Below are positions 15,510-24,642 of a DNA stretch of 64,000 bases, in pieces. The stretch's first letter is position 1, and the number at the start of each line of letters is the position of its first letter. Position numbers and translations under genes: made by a program. The notes under the pieces are model-generated. The model searched no databases, was not told the origin of the DNA, and was given only the letters and a program-made list of their open reading frames with translations. The DNA comes from Gaoshiqia hydrogeniformans (lineage in GTDB: Bacteria; Bacteroidota; Bacteroidia; Bacteroidales; Prolixibacteraceae): contig NZ_CP186334.1 of NCBI RefSeq assembly GCF_049347105.1, positions 3,038,001 through 3,102,000 of the forward strand, given 5' to 3'.

Positions 15510-15968
15510 ATGGATTTTTCAGCAGAAAAAAGCGCAACCGTTGACGAAAAAGGTCGTGTCGTATTGCCTGCCGATTACAAAAACGAGATGGGAGGCGGGA
15601 TTCCCGGTGGTCAGTTGACCATCGAGCTGGATCCGTATGAGAAATGCCTGAACATTTACCCGACGGAGATCTGGGAAAAACGCCTGGCATTTCTGAAGGG
15701 AAAATTGAATCGGAACAATCGTGAGCAAAGCCGTTTGCTCGATTTAATTTACCGGAGTTTCAAAATTATTCAGGTCCCCGAAAGTTGCCGGATGAATCTT
15801 CCGAACAACTTTCTTGAAAAAGTGGGTATCGCCAAAGAGGTAGTCTTTGTAGGCCAGGGCGACCGGATCAGGCTGTGGGATGCCGGGGAATACGAGGCTT
15901 ATCTTGGATCGATGGGAGGATATGGAGAGTTATTTGACAAGCATTTTGGAAATTTGGAGGAATTGTAG
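15510..15968 (+). CDS. mraZ: MraZ transcriptional regulator / division-cluster leader
   Basis: 152 aa, usual for MraZ. Two SpoVT/AbrB-like MraZ repeats: the first about residues 7-55 ('TVDEKGRVVLPADYKNEM' and 'LDPYEKCLNIYPTEIWE'), the second about 82-130 ('VPESCRMNLPNNFLEKVG' and 'GDRIRLWDAGEYEAYL'). MraZ is a nucleoid-associated repressor that binds direct repeats before its own gene and tunes division and wall genes. First gene of the dcw cluster; its stop codon shares one base with the GTG of rsmH. Confidence 0.93.
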   Translation: MDFSAEKSATVDEKGRVVLPADYKNEMGGGIPGGQLTIELDPYEKCLNIYPTEIWEKRLAFLKGKLNRNNREQSRLLDLIYRSFKIIQVPESCRMNLPNNFLEKVGIAKEVVFVGQGDRIRLWDAGEYEAYLGSMGGYGELFDKHFGNLEEL

Positions 15969-16870
15969 TGGAACAAGCTTACCACATACCGGTTTTATTG
16001 AATGAAAGCATCGAAGGGCTGAACATTCAAAAGGATGGCGACTACGTGGATGTTACTTTTGGCGGCGGCGGGCATTCACGCGAAATATTGAACAAGCTTT
16101 CGGACGGCCGCCTGTTTGCTTTTGACCAGGATGAAGATGCCGCGGCAAACGCGTTCGATGATCCCCGCTTTTATTTTATTCGTCATAATTTCAGGTATAT
16201 CCGTCATTTTTTGCGCTATTATCAGGTGGAAAAAGTCGACGGGATCCTGGCCGACCTGGGGGTTTCGTCCCATGATTTTGATGTGGCTGAACGCGGATTC
16301 TCCTTTCGTTTTCCGGGCGACCTGGATATGCGAATGAACCGGGACGCTTCGAAAACGGCGGCATCGGTCATTAATGAGTACGACGAAGAAACGCTGATCC
16401 GGGTTTTCCTGGAATACGGCGAAGTTGAAAATGCCCGCCGGTTGGTGAAACAGTTGATTGAAGCGCGGCAGGTTCAGCCGGTTCGTACCATCGATCAGTT
16501 TAAAAGCGCTATTGCTTCATGTGTTCCGAAGAAAAATGAAACAAAATATCTCGCCAAAGTTTTTCAAGCCTTGCGCATTGAAACCAATGGCGAACTGGAT
16601 GTGCTGAAAGATTTTCTGGTGCAGAGCGAAGAACTGCTGAAGCCGGGAGGACGCCTGGTGGTGATTACCTACCACTCGCTGGAAGACCGGCTGGTCAAGA
16701 ATTTTATCCGTACCGGAAATTTTGAGGGGAAACAGGAAAAAGACTTTTTCGGCAATGTTACTTCCGGTCTGGAAGCTGTCAACCGCAAAGTCATGATTCC
16801 CGGCGATGAAGAGATTGAGCGGAACCCAAGGGCCCGGAGCGCCAAATTACGAATTGCAGAAAAACGATGA
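15968..16870 (+). CDS. rsmH: 16S rRNA (cytosine1402-N4)-methyltransferase
   Basis: 300 aa, starting GTG one base into the mraZ stop. Motif I 'YVDVTFGGGGHSREIL' (SAM binding), 'FAFDQDEDA', 'VDGILADLGVSSHDFD', 'ERGFSFRFPGDLDMRM' and the C-terminal 'PGGRLVVITYHSLEDRLVK' and 'NPRARSAKLRIAE' are hallmarks of RsmH (MraW). It methylates N4 of C1402 in the ribosomal decoding centre. Overlaps ftsL by four bases (ATGA). Confidence 0.96.
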   Translation: MEQAYHIPVLLNESIEGLNIQKDGDYVDVTFGGGGHSREILNKLSDGRLFAFDQDEDAAANAFDDPRFYFIRHNFRYIRHFLRYYQVEKVDGILADLGVSSHDFDVAERGFSFRFPGDLDMRMNRDASKTAASVINEYDEETLIRVFLEYGEVENARRLVKQLIEARQVQPVRTIDQFKSAIASCVPKKNETKYLAKVFQALRIETNGELDVLKDFLVQSEELLKPGGRLVVITYHSLEDRLVKNFIRTGNFEGKQEKDFFGNVTSGLEAVNRKVMIPGDEEIERNPRARSAKLRIAEKR

Positions 16871-17235
16871 CAGAAGAAGCGCCAAAAAATGAAAAAAGCA
16901 AAGCCCGCAAAAGCGGACTGAAATCCTTTTTGGGAGGTAATTTGCTGGCCAGCGAGCAGGTGATGAAGCAAATGCCTTTTGTTTTTTTTGTGGTATTTCT
17001 GGGAATATTGCTCATCACGAACCGGTACTGGGCCGAAAAAACAATGAGACAAATTGAGGTGGCCCAGGATTCGATTAAAGAGCTGAAAGCCGAATCAATC
17101 ACCTTCGAGACTGAACTGATGCGGATGAACAGGCCTTCGGAAATTACAAACAAGGTAAAAGACAGCGGGCTGAACCTGGTTGAACCCCAGGAGCCTGCAC
17201 GTAAAATAAAAGTAAAAAAATCGGATCGGGATTAA
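16867..17235 (+). CDS. ftsL: FtsL-like division protein
   Basis: 122 aa bitopic protein: positively charged N-terminus (1-35), one transmembrane helix 'FVFFVVFLGILLITNRYW' (about 39-57), then a periplasmic coiled coil ('EVAQDSIKELKAES', 'ETELMRMNRPSEI') and a Lys-rich end. Sequence similarity in FtsL is weak; the assignment rests on topology and on the position between rsmH and ftsI with a zero-gap junction, as in other Bacteroidota. FtsL works with FtsB and FtsQ to activate FtsWI. Confidence 0.85.
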   Translation: MTEEAPKNEKSKARKSGLKSFLGGNLLASEQVMKQMPFVFFVVFLGILLITNRYWAEKTMRQIEVAQDSIKELKAESITFETELMRMNRPSEITNKVKDSGLNLVEPQEPARKIKVKKSDRD

Positions 17236-19353
17236 ATGGAAATCAGGAAAGACATAACTTTTCGTTTTGGAATTATTTATTTTTTGGCTGTTTTGGTGGG
17301 CGTCATCATTGTGGTCAAAACATTTATGATCCAAACTGTCGAAACCGGGAAGTGGAAACAGATTTCCAAAGATCTGAAAAGCAACACCGCCCAAATATCC
17401 GCTAAACGCGGCAATGTTTGTGCCGACGACGGAAGTATCCTGGCCACATCGGTCCCTTATTACGAACTGCGGCTCGATCTGGCAGCTCCCCGCGTCAAAC
17501 GTGTTTTCAATGATGATGCCGACGAGTTTTCGTTACAGGTAGCCGAGTTATTTAAGGTGTCTAAAGCGCAATTCAAACAAAACCTGACGAAGGCGTACAA
17601 AGCCGGCAACCGTTGGTTTCTGATCCATCCGCAGAAAGTGAACTATAATCAGCTTCAGCAATTTAAACGGTTGAGTATGATGAAGAAAAGCCATTTTGGC
17701 TCGGGACTGATTGTTGTTGGTGAAAGCGAGCGAATTCTTCCGCATGGCGATATGGCCAGCCGCACCATTGGTACCTTAAATAAAGGAGCTTTTGGCGGTA
17801 TTCACGGGAATGTTGGTTATTCGGGCATCGAAGGGATTATGGAAGGTTACCTGGCCGGCGAAAACGGACTGGCCCTGAAACGGAATTTGTCCGGTCATTG
17901 GGTTGACGTGCCCATTATTGACCCAAAAGACGGGAAAGACATCATTACCACTATCAATGTAAACCTGCAGGATTTTACACAAAATGCGTTGATGCGGCAA
18001 ATGCGCGAATCCCAGGCAGAGTGGGGGACAGCGGTGGTGATGGAAGTTAAAACCGGCGAGGTAAAAGCCATTGCCAACCTGGGGCTTAAAAAGGACGGCA
18101 CCTATGCCGAAACCTACAATTTTGCGTTGGGACATGCGGGCTGCAGCGAGCCGGGATCAACCTTTAAACTGGTTTCCATGATGGTGGCGATGGAAGATGG
18201 TTATGTGGACACCACCGATGTTTTTGATACCGGAATTGGCCGCTGGGAATACCGCGGACAAACCATATACGACAGCGATTACGGTCGCGGCGGTCACGGG
18301 AAGATCAGCATGAAGCGTATTTTTGAGCTTTCTTCAAATGTAGGAGTGGCAAAAATTATCACCAAACATTACGAAGGGAAGGAAAAAGATTTTATCGACC
18401 GCATTTACAACTTTGGATTGAATAAACCCCTTGGACTTGGATTTGCCGGAGAAGGGGTACCCTATATCAAATATCCGGGAGATAACAGCTGGTGGGGGCC
18501 TTCCCTGGCATGGATCTCCTATGGTTACGAAATCAAACTAACACCTTTGCAAACCCTCACTTTCTATAATGCCATCGCTAATGACGGGCGCATGATTAAA
18601 CCCCGGTTTGTAAAAGAAGTTCGTGAAAACGGCGTGTTGGTGAAAGAATTTAAACCGGATGTGATCAGTCCGTCAATCTGTTCACGAGCTACACTGGCCA
18701 AAACGCAGGCATTACTTCAGGGCGTGTGCAGCGAGGGCACCGGAAAGGCCTTGAATAACCCCTATTTCCCGATAGCCGGCAAAACCGGGACTGCCCAGGT
18801 GGCCTACAACAATGAAGGGTACAGTCAGGGCGGCAGGAAAAACTACCAGGCTTCGTTTGCCGGATACTTCCCGGCTGACGATCCGAAATATTCGGTCATC
18901 GTGGTCATCGTGGGGCCCAAAGGAAAGTATTACGGCGCCTCGGTTGCTGGTCCGGTCTTTAAAGAGGTTGTGGCCAAAGTATATGCTTCTTTTCTGGACC
19001 CGCGTTCGCCGAAAGAGGAATTGCCGGCCGAAGCGCCGGTCGTAAAGGCCGGTTTTAAAGACGATATTAAAGAAGCTTCAGAAGCGCTGAACCTGGATCT
19101 TGATGCACGGAAAGCCGATTCGGAGTTAATACGGGTAAAAACAACCACGGGAAAACCGGAGATTGCCGCGATTACCATTCGCGACGGACTGGTGCCCGAT
19201 GTAACCGGCATGGGCGGGAGCGACGCCTTGTACCTGCTCGAAAAGTCTGGGCTGAATGTGAAATTGAGCGGCGTGGGAAAAGTACGGAAACAGTCGTTGC
19301 CGGCAGGGAATAAATTAAAGAAAGGTCAAACTATTTATTTGGAGTTGAGTTGA
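17236..19353 (+). CDS. ftsI: Peptidoglycan transpeptidase FtsI (PBP3) with PASTA domain
   Basis: 705 aa class B penicillin-binding protein. Signal-anchor helix 'FGIIYFLAVLVGVIIVV' (about 10-30), dimerisation domain (about 55-220), transpeptidase domain with SxxK in 'EPGSTFKLVSMM' (Ser308), SxN in 'ELSSNVGVAK' (about 366-368) and KTG in 'AGKTGTAQV' (Lys516), and a C-terminal PASTA domain (about 650-705, 'VPDVTGMGGSDALYLLEKSG'). It cross-links septal peptidoglycan together with FtsW. Begins immediately after the ftsL stop and overlaps murE (TGATG). Confidence 0.95.
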   Translation: MEIRKDITFRFGIIYFLAVLVGVIIVVKTFMIQTVETGKWKQISKDLKSNTAQISAKRGNVCADDGSILATSVPYYELRLDLAAPRVKRVFNDDADEFSLQVAELFKVSKAQFKQNLTKAYKAGNRWFLIHPQKVNYNQLQQFKRLSMMKKSHFGSGLIVVGESERILPHGDMASRTIGTLNKGAFGGIHGNVGYSGIEGIMEGYLAGENGLALKRNLSGHWVDVPIIDPKDGKDIITTINVNLQDFTQNALMRQMRESQAEWGTAVVMEVKTGEVKAIANLGLKKDGTYAETYNFALGHAGCSEPGSTFKLVSMMVAMEDGYVDTTDVFDTGIGRWEYRGQTIYDSDYGRGGHGKISMKRIFELSSNVGVAKIITKHYEGKEKDFIDRIYNFGLNKPLGLGFAGEGVPYIKYPGDNSWWGPSLAWISYGYEIKLTPLQTLTFYNAIANDGRMIKPRFVKEVRENGVLVKEFKPDVISPSICSRATLAKTQALLQGVCSEGTGKALNNPYFPIAGKTGTAQVAYNNEGYSQGGRKNYQASFAGYFPADDPKYSVIVVIVGPKGKYYGASVAGPVFKEVVAKVYASFLDPRSPKEELPAEAPVVKAGFKDDIKEASEALNLDLDARKADSELIRVKTTTGKPEIAAITIRDGLVPDVTGMGGSDALYLLEKSGLNVKLSGVGKVRKQSLPAGNKLKKGQTIYLELS

Positions 19354-20810
19354 TGAGAACATTGGAGAACATATTATCAGGCCTGACGTTCGAGCTGGTT
19401 TCGGGGAGCCTTTCTACCGAAATCGGTCAGCTGCATTTTGATTCGCGCAAAGTAAAACCGGGCGATGTGTTTATTGCCGTTGGCGGCACGCATGTCGACG
19501 GACATAGCTTTATCCCCGCGGCTGTCGAAAACGGGGCATCGGTGATTATTGCCGAACGAAGCGACGTGGAAGCCGGTGCTGCCACCTTGGTAAAAATGGA
19601 ACATACCGCTTCGGTGATGGGCATTCTGGCAGCAAATTATTACGGGAATCCGTCTGGAAACCTGAACGTGGTTGGCGTTACCGGAACAAACGGTAAAACC
19701 ACGATTGCCACGCTGCTTTACCGTTTATTTAAAAAACTGGGCTATAACGCCGGATTGATTTCAACCATTAAATATTATGTGGGTGATGAGGAATACCCGG
19801 CCTCGCATACAACGCCTGATGCGCTGCAGATCCAGTCGTTGATGGCTCAAATGGTGGATGCCGGCTGTGAATATTGTTTTATGGAAGTCAGCTCGCACGC
19901 GATCGATCAGGACCGGATCAAGGGGATTGTTTTCGACGGCGGTATCTTCACCAATCTGACACACGATCACCTCGACTACCATAAAACCTTTGCGGAATAC
20001 CTGAAAGCGAAGAAAAAATTCTTTGACCAACTGCCGGCCTCCGCCTTTGCCCTGACGAATGGCGATGAGAAAAACGGCAAGGTCATGCTGCAAAATACAA
20101 AGGCCGAACAAAAAACATATGCCTTAAAAACACTGGCCGATTTTAAATGCAAAGTGCTCGAGAAGCACCTCGACGGCATGTTGCTGGATATCGACGGACG
20201 GGAAGTGTGGACCCACTTTTCCGGAATCTTTAATGCCTATAACCTGATGGCTGTTTATGCCACAGCCTTGTTGCTGGGCGAAAAAGCCGAATCCGTTTTA
20301 CCGGTGATGAGCGAACTACGTCCGGTGGCCGGCCGTTTCGAAATCCTGCGTTCGCCCGATGGAAAGTACGCCATTGTTGACTACGCGCATACCCCGGATG
20401 CCCTGAAAAATGTACTGAGCGGGATCAGCGAAATACGGACCGGGGCCGAGCAGGTGATTACGGTGGTGGGCGCCGGCGGCGACCGCGATAAAACCAAACG
20501 TCCCGTGATGGCGAAGGAGGCGGTGCAACAAAGCGATAAGGTCATTCTCACATCGGATAATCCGCGCACCGAAGTTCCCGGGCAGATTATTGCCGACATG
20601 GAAGCCGGAGTGGAGCCCCACCAGCGCAGAAAAGTGTTGTCGATCGAAAACCGGAAGGAAGCGATCCGTACAGCCTGCATGCTGGCAAACCCGGGCGATA
20701 TTATCCTGATTGCCGGGAAAGGGCACGAAGATTACCAGGAGATTATGGGCGTGAAATATCATTTTGACGACAAGGAAGTGGTCAGTGAAATATTTAATTC
20801 AAATCAATAA
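19353..20810 (+). CDS. murE: UDP-MurNAc-tripeptide synthetase
   Basis: 485 aa from the ATG that overlaps the ftsI stop (a TTG one codon earlier is less likely). Mur ligase with ATP-binding 'VTGTNGKTTIATLLY', central 'MEVSSHAIDQDRI' and 'TNLTHDHLDYHKT', and C-terminal 'VDYAHTPDALKNVL'. The 'DNPRTEVP' motif is that of ligases adding meso-diaminopimelate (lysine enzymes have a different sequence), so the wall is of the mDAP type. Cytoplasmic; adds the third stem-peptide residue. Confidence 0.95.
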   Translation: MRTLENILSGLTFELVSGSLSTEIGQLHFDSRKVKPGDVFIAVGGTHVDGHSFIPAAVENGASVIIAERSDVEAGAATLVKMEHTASVMGILAANYYGNPSGNLNVVGVTGTNGKTTIATLLYRLFKKLGYNAGLISTIKYYVGDEEYPASHTTPDALQIQSLMAQMVDAGCEYCFMEVSSHAIDQDRIKGIVFDGGIFTNLTHDHLDYHKTFAEYLKAKKKFFDQLPASAFALTNGDEKNGKVMLQNTKAEQKTYALKTLADFKCKVLEKHLDGMLLDIDGREVWTHFSGIFNAYNLMAVYATALLLGEKAESVLPVMSELRPVAGRFEILRSPDGKYAIVDYAHTPDALKNVLSGISEIRTGAEQVITVVGAGGDRDKTKRPVMAKEAVQQSDKVILTSDNPRTEVPGQIIADMEAGVEPHQRRKVLSIENRKEAIRTACMLANPGDIILIAGKGHEDYQEIMGVKYHFDDKEVVSEIFNSNQ

Positions 20811-20821
20811 GAAGAAAAGCA

Positions 20822-22072
20822 ATGGTTAGTTTATTGTATGAATGGCTGAAAGATTTTGATATCCCCGGACTGGGAATGCTTCAATATATTTCGTTCCGGT
20901 CGGCAGCGGCTATCATTACCTCACTGTTTATTACGATGGGGTTTGGTAAAAAGCTCATCCGGGTGCTTCAAACCAAACAAATAGGCGAGGAAGTCCGCGA
21001 TTTGGGACTGGAAGGACAAATGCAGAAAAAAGGTACGCCGACCATGGGGGGCATTATCATCCTGGCTTCCATCATTATCCCAACCTTGCTTTTTGCACAA
21101 TTGAATAACATCTACATCATTCTGATGCTGATCACCACCATATGGCTCGGAATCATCGGTTTTATCGACGATTATATCAAGGTATTCCTTAAAGATAAAC
21201 AAGGGCTGGCCGGAAAATTCAAAATACTTGGACAAGTTAGCCTGGGAATTATTGTGGCATCAACGCTCTATTTGTCCGACGATGTGGTGGTGCGCGAAAA
21301 AGTGCGCAACGCCAAAGGCGATTTTGTGAAGGAAATTGTGGTCGACAACGAAACCGGGCAGCAGGAAATCCGCTTTGTAACCAAGGAGGTAAAGTCGACG
21401 AGGACAACCATTCCCTTTTTGAAAAATCACGAGTTCGACTACGCCTGGGTAATCCGTTTTATTGGCGACAGTGCTGACTATTTGCGCTGGCTGGTTTATG
21501 CCCTGGCAATTATCCTGATTATCACGGCAGTTTCCAATGCGGCCAATCTGACCGACGGCATTGATGGGCTGGCCACCGGAACATCGGCGATCAGCGGGGT
21601 AACGCTCGGGATACTGGCCTATGTGAGCGGAAATATCATTTATGCCGATTACCTGAATATCATGTATATCCCGCATATCGGCGAACTCACCGTATTTATC
21701 GCGGCATTCATCGGGGCAACGGTTGGCTTTTTGTGGTGGAATTCGTTTCCTGCCCAGGTATTTATGGGCGACACGGGAAGCCTGGCGCTGGGCGGAATTC
21801 TGGCTGTGTTCGCCGTCATCATCCGGAAAGAAATCCTGATCCCGATTCTTTGCGGCATCTTTGTGATTGAGAATTTGTCAGTGATGATTCAGGTAACTTA
21901 TTTCAAATACACCAAACGAAAATACGGCGAGGGACAACGGGTTTTCCTGATGAGCCCGATCCATCATCATTACCAGAAAAAGGGCATTCCGGAACCGAAA
22001 ATTGTCACCCGGTTTTGGATTGTGGGGATTGTTTTGGCAGTATTTACAATTGCAACTTTAAAAATGCGGTAA
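20822..22072 (+). CDS. mraY: Phospho-MurNAc-pentapeptide translocase
   Basis: 416 aa polytopic membrane enzyme that makes lipid I. Family motifs: 'GTPTMGGIIIL', 'GFIDDYIKVFLKDKQGL' (catalytic Asp pair), 'NAANLTDGIDGLATG', 'FMGDTGSLALGG' and 'MSPIHHHYQKKG'. It is about 50 residues longer than the Escherichia coli enzyme because of a hydrophilic insertion around residues 150-200 ('NAKGDFVKEIVVDNETGQQE'), which is normal in Bacteroidota. Eleven bases after murE. Confidence 0.96.
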   Translation: MVSLLYEWLKDFDIPGLGMLQYISFRSAAAIITSLFITMGFGKKLIRVLQTKQIGEEVRDLGLEGQMQKKGTPTMGGIIILASIIIPTLLFAQLNNIYIILMLITTIWLGIIGFIDDYIKVFLKDKQGLAGKFKILGQVSLGIIVASTLYLSDDVVVREKVRNAKGDFVKEIVVDNETGQQEIRFVTKEVKSTRTTIPFLKNHEFDYAWVIRFIGDSADYLRWLVYALAIILIITAVSNAANLTDGIDGLATGTSAISGVTLGILAYVSGNIIYADYLNIMYIPHIGELTVFIAAFIGATVGFLWWNSFPAQVFMGDTGSLALGGILAVFAVIIRKEILIPILCGIFVIENLSVMIQVTYFKYTKRKYGEGQRVFLMSPIHHHYQKKGIPEPKIVTRFWIVGIVLAVFTIATLKMR

Positions 22073-22074
22073 CT

Positions 22075-23412
22075 GTGGCAACAAAAATGGTCATATTGGG
22101 AGCAGGCGAAAGCGGTGTTGGTGCGGCCATCCTGGCTAAAAAGCAGGGTTTTGACGTATTCGTTTCCGACGCGGGAACGATGAATGAAAAATATAAAGAC
22201 GCTTTGGTGGCGCGAGGGATCCGTTTCGAGGAAGGCCGTCATTCGGAAGACGAAATTCTGAAAGCCGGCCTGGTAATCAAAAGTCCGGGTATCCCCGACA
22301 AAGCGCCGCTCATTAAAAAACTGAAAGAAGCAGCTGTTCCGGTTATCTCCGAGATTGAGTTTGCCGGGCGCTACAACCGGGCGAAAACCATCTGCATAAC
22401 CGGCAGTAACGGGAAAACCACCACCACCATGCTCACTTATCACCTGCTGAAAACGGCCGGGTTACATGTCGGCCTGGCCGGAAATGTCGGTGAAAGCTTT
22501 GCCTGGCAGGTGGCCGAAAAAGATTTCGATTATTATGTGATCGAGCTGAGCAGTTTTCAGTTGGACGGCATGTTTGACTTTAAAGCCGATGTAGCCGTCT
22601 TGCTGAACATCACACCCGACCACCTGGATCGCTACGAGTATAACATGCAGAATTATGTGGACTCGAAGTTCCGCATCATTCAAAATCAGACGGAAGACGA
22701 TTTTTTTATTTACGGCGCCGATGATCCGGTGATCCGGGAAGAACTGAAAAAACGGAATATACCGGCTAACTGCCTGCCTTTTAGCTGGGACGAAACGCCT
22801 GAAAACGGCGCCGGTACAAAAGAGAATAACATCATTATTAATTGGGGAAAAAACACATTCACTATGTCTATTTTTGATATTGCTTTACAGGGAAGACATA
22901 ACACCTACAATTCGATGGCAGCCGGGCTTGCCGGAATGGTGTTAAAAATCAGGAACGAAAAAATCAGGGAAAGCCTGTCCGATTTTCAAGGAGTGGAACA
23001 CCGGCTGGAACGTTTTCTGAAAGTGCATGGAATCGAGTTTATCAACGATTCGAAAGCAACCAACGTCAATTCCACCTGGTACGCTTTGGAGAGCATTAAC
23101 CGTCCGATTGTCTGGATTGCCGGAGGCGTGGACAAAGGCAACGACTATAGCGCCCTGCACAGCCTGGTTAAGGAAAAAGTAAAAGCGATCATCTGCCTGG
23201 GGGTGGATAATAAAAAGATTATCGATTCATTTTCGGGGATTGTTCCGGATATTATCGAAACCCGCGACATTAAAGATGCTGTTCGTTCGGCCTATTACCT
23301 CGCCAAAAACGGCGAAGTGGTTTTGTTGTCGCCGGCCTGCGCCAGTTTCGACCTGTTTGAAAACTATGAGGACCGCGGACGTCAGTTTAAAATGGCGGTC
23401 AGAGAACTGTAA
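22075..23412 (+). CDS. murD: UDP-MurNAc-L-alanine:D-glutamate ligase
   Basis: 445 aa from GTG at 22075, two bases after the mraY stop; an ATG four codons later is also possible, and the longer frame overlapping mraY is rejected. Rossmann-like N-domain 'MVILGAGESGVGAAIL', ATP site 'ITGSNGKTTTTMLTYHLL', 'VIELSSFQLDGMFDFKAD', 'NITPDHLDRYEY', and C-domain 'FINDSKATNVNSTWYAL'. Adds D-Glu to the peptide stem in the cytoplasm. Confidence 0.95.
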   Translation: MATKMVILGAGESGVGAAILAKKQGFDVFVSDAGTMNEKYKDALVARGIRFEEGRHSEDEILKAGLVIKSPGIPDKAPLIKKLKEAAVPVISEIEFAGRYNRAKTICITGSNGKTTTTMLTYHLLKTAGLHVGLAGNVGESFAWQVAEKDFDYYVIELSSFQLDGMFDFKADVAVLLNITPDHLDRYEYNMQNYVDSKFRIIQNQTEDDFFIYGADDPVIREELKKRNIPANCLPFSWDETPENGAGTKENNIIINWGKNTFTMSIFDIALQGRHNTYNSMAAGLAGMVLKIRNEKIRESLSDFQGVEHRLERFLKVHGIEFINDSKATNVNSTWYALESINRPIVWIAGGVDKGNDYSALHSLVKEKVKAIICLGVDNKKIIDSFSGIVPDIIETRDIKDAVRSAYYLAKNGEVVLLSPACASFDLFENYEDRGRQFKMAVREL

Positions 23413-23441
23413 TATTGAAATCGGAGAAGACTAAAGATAGT

Positions 23442-24641
23442 ATGGACTTTTCATTGGGAAAAATATTTAGAGGAGACCGGATTCTGTGGGTGGTTTTGGT
23501 GTTTTTATCACTCGCGTCTATCCTGGTGGTTTACAGCGCCACCGGTCGCCTGGCTTATCGCGAAGCCGGTGGCCAAACGGCCTACTACCTGGTGAGGCAA
23601 ACGGTTTTCATTTTGTTGGGTTTTGGGGTGATGGTCCTTCTGGTGAATGTTATTCCTGTAAAAATTTATTCCTGGATAGCCCCTTTGTTGTTGATGATCA
23701 CCATCTTTTCCCTGTTTGCTGCGATCGTCCAGTTTAAGCTAAGTCCCGCCAAACCGACTCCCCGTTCGTTGGATTTGGGATTCTTCAGCTTTCAGCCGGC
23801 AGAGCTGGCAAAAATCTCCCTGGTGATGTTCGTGGCGAAGATACTTTCCAAACGCCAAAAAACGGCTGAGGAACTGAAAAAGGCATTTTACTGGGTGATG
23901 GGCGCCACAATCGTGGTGAGCGGAATCATTTTTTACGGAAACATTTCAACTTCGGTATTGATTTTTTTGAGCATCATGGTGCTGATGCTGATTGCGCGCG
24001 TTCCGATGAAATATTTACTGATGACGGGGCTGGCCGGCTTATTACTCTTGTCGGTTGTTTATTTTACGGCCGATTACCTGCCTTCGTCATTTGGCCGGGT
24101 GCATACGTTTAAAGAACGGGTGAATGATTTTATTTATGGCGATGCCGACTCCGAAGAGGGAACAACACAGGCCGATTATGCCCGTTTGGCCGTATTTGAG
24201 GGCGGTTTGCTGGGCAAAGGTCCCGGCGGAAGCGAAGTGAGTAACTACATGGAAGCCGCCTATAACGATTTTATCTATGCCATTATTATTGAAGAATACG
24301 GACTGTTGGGAGGATTGGCTGTGGTATTTCTCTATCTCGTGTTTTTATACCGCGGGGTAACCATTGTCAGGCGGTGCAACCGCACGTTCCCGGCTTTTTT
24401 AACGGCCGGGCTGGTGTTGCTGCTGGTATTTCAGGCCTTAATTAACATGTCGGTTTCGGTGGGGGTGATGCCCGTTACCGGTCAGCCGCTGCCGTGGATT
24501 AGTATGGGTGGAACATCCATGTTGTTTACGGCGGTATCTTTTGGAATGATCTTATCGGTGAGTTATCACAATCAGAAAAACAGAGAAAACGTAGAACAGC
24601 CGGTGATGGTAAATTTGCCGGACGAAGATCAGGAGTTGTAA
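23442..24641 (+). CDS. ftsW: Septal peptidoglycan glycosyltransferase FtsW (SEDS)
   Basis: 399 aa from ATG 23442; a TTG at 23415, three bases after murD, would add nine residues. About ten transmembrane helices. SEDS hallmarks: 'VVYSATGRLAYREAGG' after helix 1, 'FQPAELAKISLVMFVAKIL' (conserved Glu/Lys region), 'GLLGKGPGGSEV', 'YAIIIEEYGLLGG' (catalytic-region Glu) and 'PVTGQPLPWISMGGTSM'. It polymerises lipid II with its partner FtsI encoded upstream. One base before murG. Confidence 0.94.
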   Translation: MDFSLGKIFRGDRILWVVLVFLSLASILVVYSATGRLAYREAGGQTAYYLVRQTVFILLGFGVMVLLVNVIPVKIYSWIAPLLLMITIFSLFAAIVQFKLSPAKPTPRSLDLGFFSFQPAELAKISLVMFVAKILSKRQKTAEELKKAFYWVMGATIVVSGIIFYGNISTSVLIFLSIMVLMLIARVPMKYLLMTGLAGLLLLSVVYFTADYLPSSFGRVHTFKERVNDFIYGDADSEEGTTQADYARLAVFEGGLLGKGPGGSEVSNYMEAAYNDFIYAIIIEEYGLLGGLAVVFLYLVFLYRGVTIVRRCNRTFPAFLTAGLVLLLVFQALINMSVSVGVMPVTGQPLPWISMGGTSMLFTAVSFGMILSVSYHNQKNRENVEQPVMVNLPDEDQEL

Positions 24642-24642
24642 T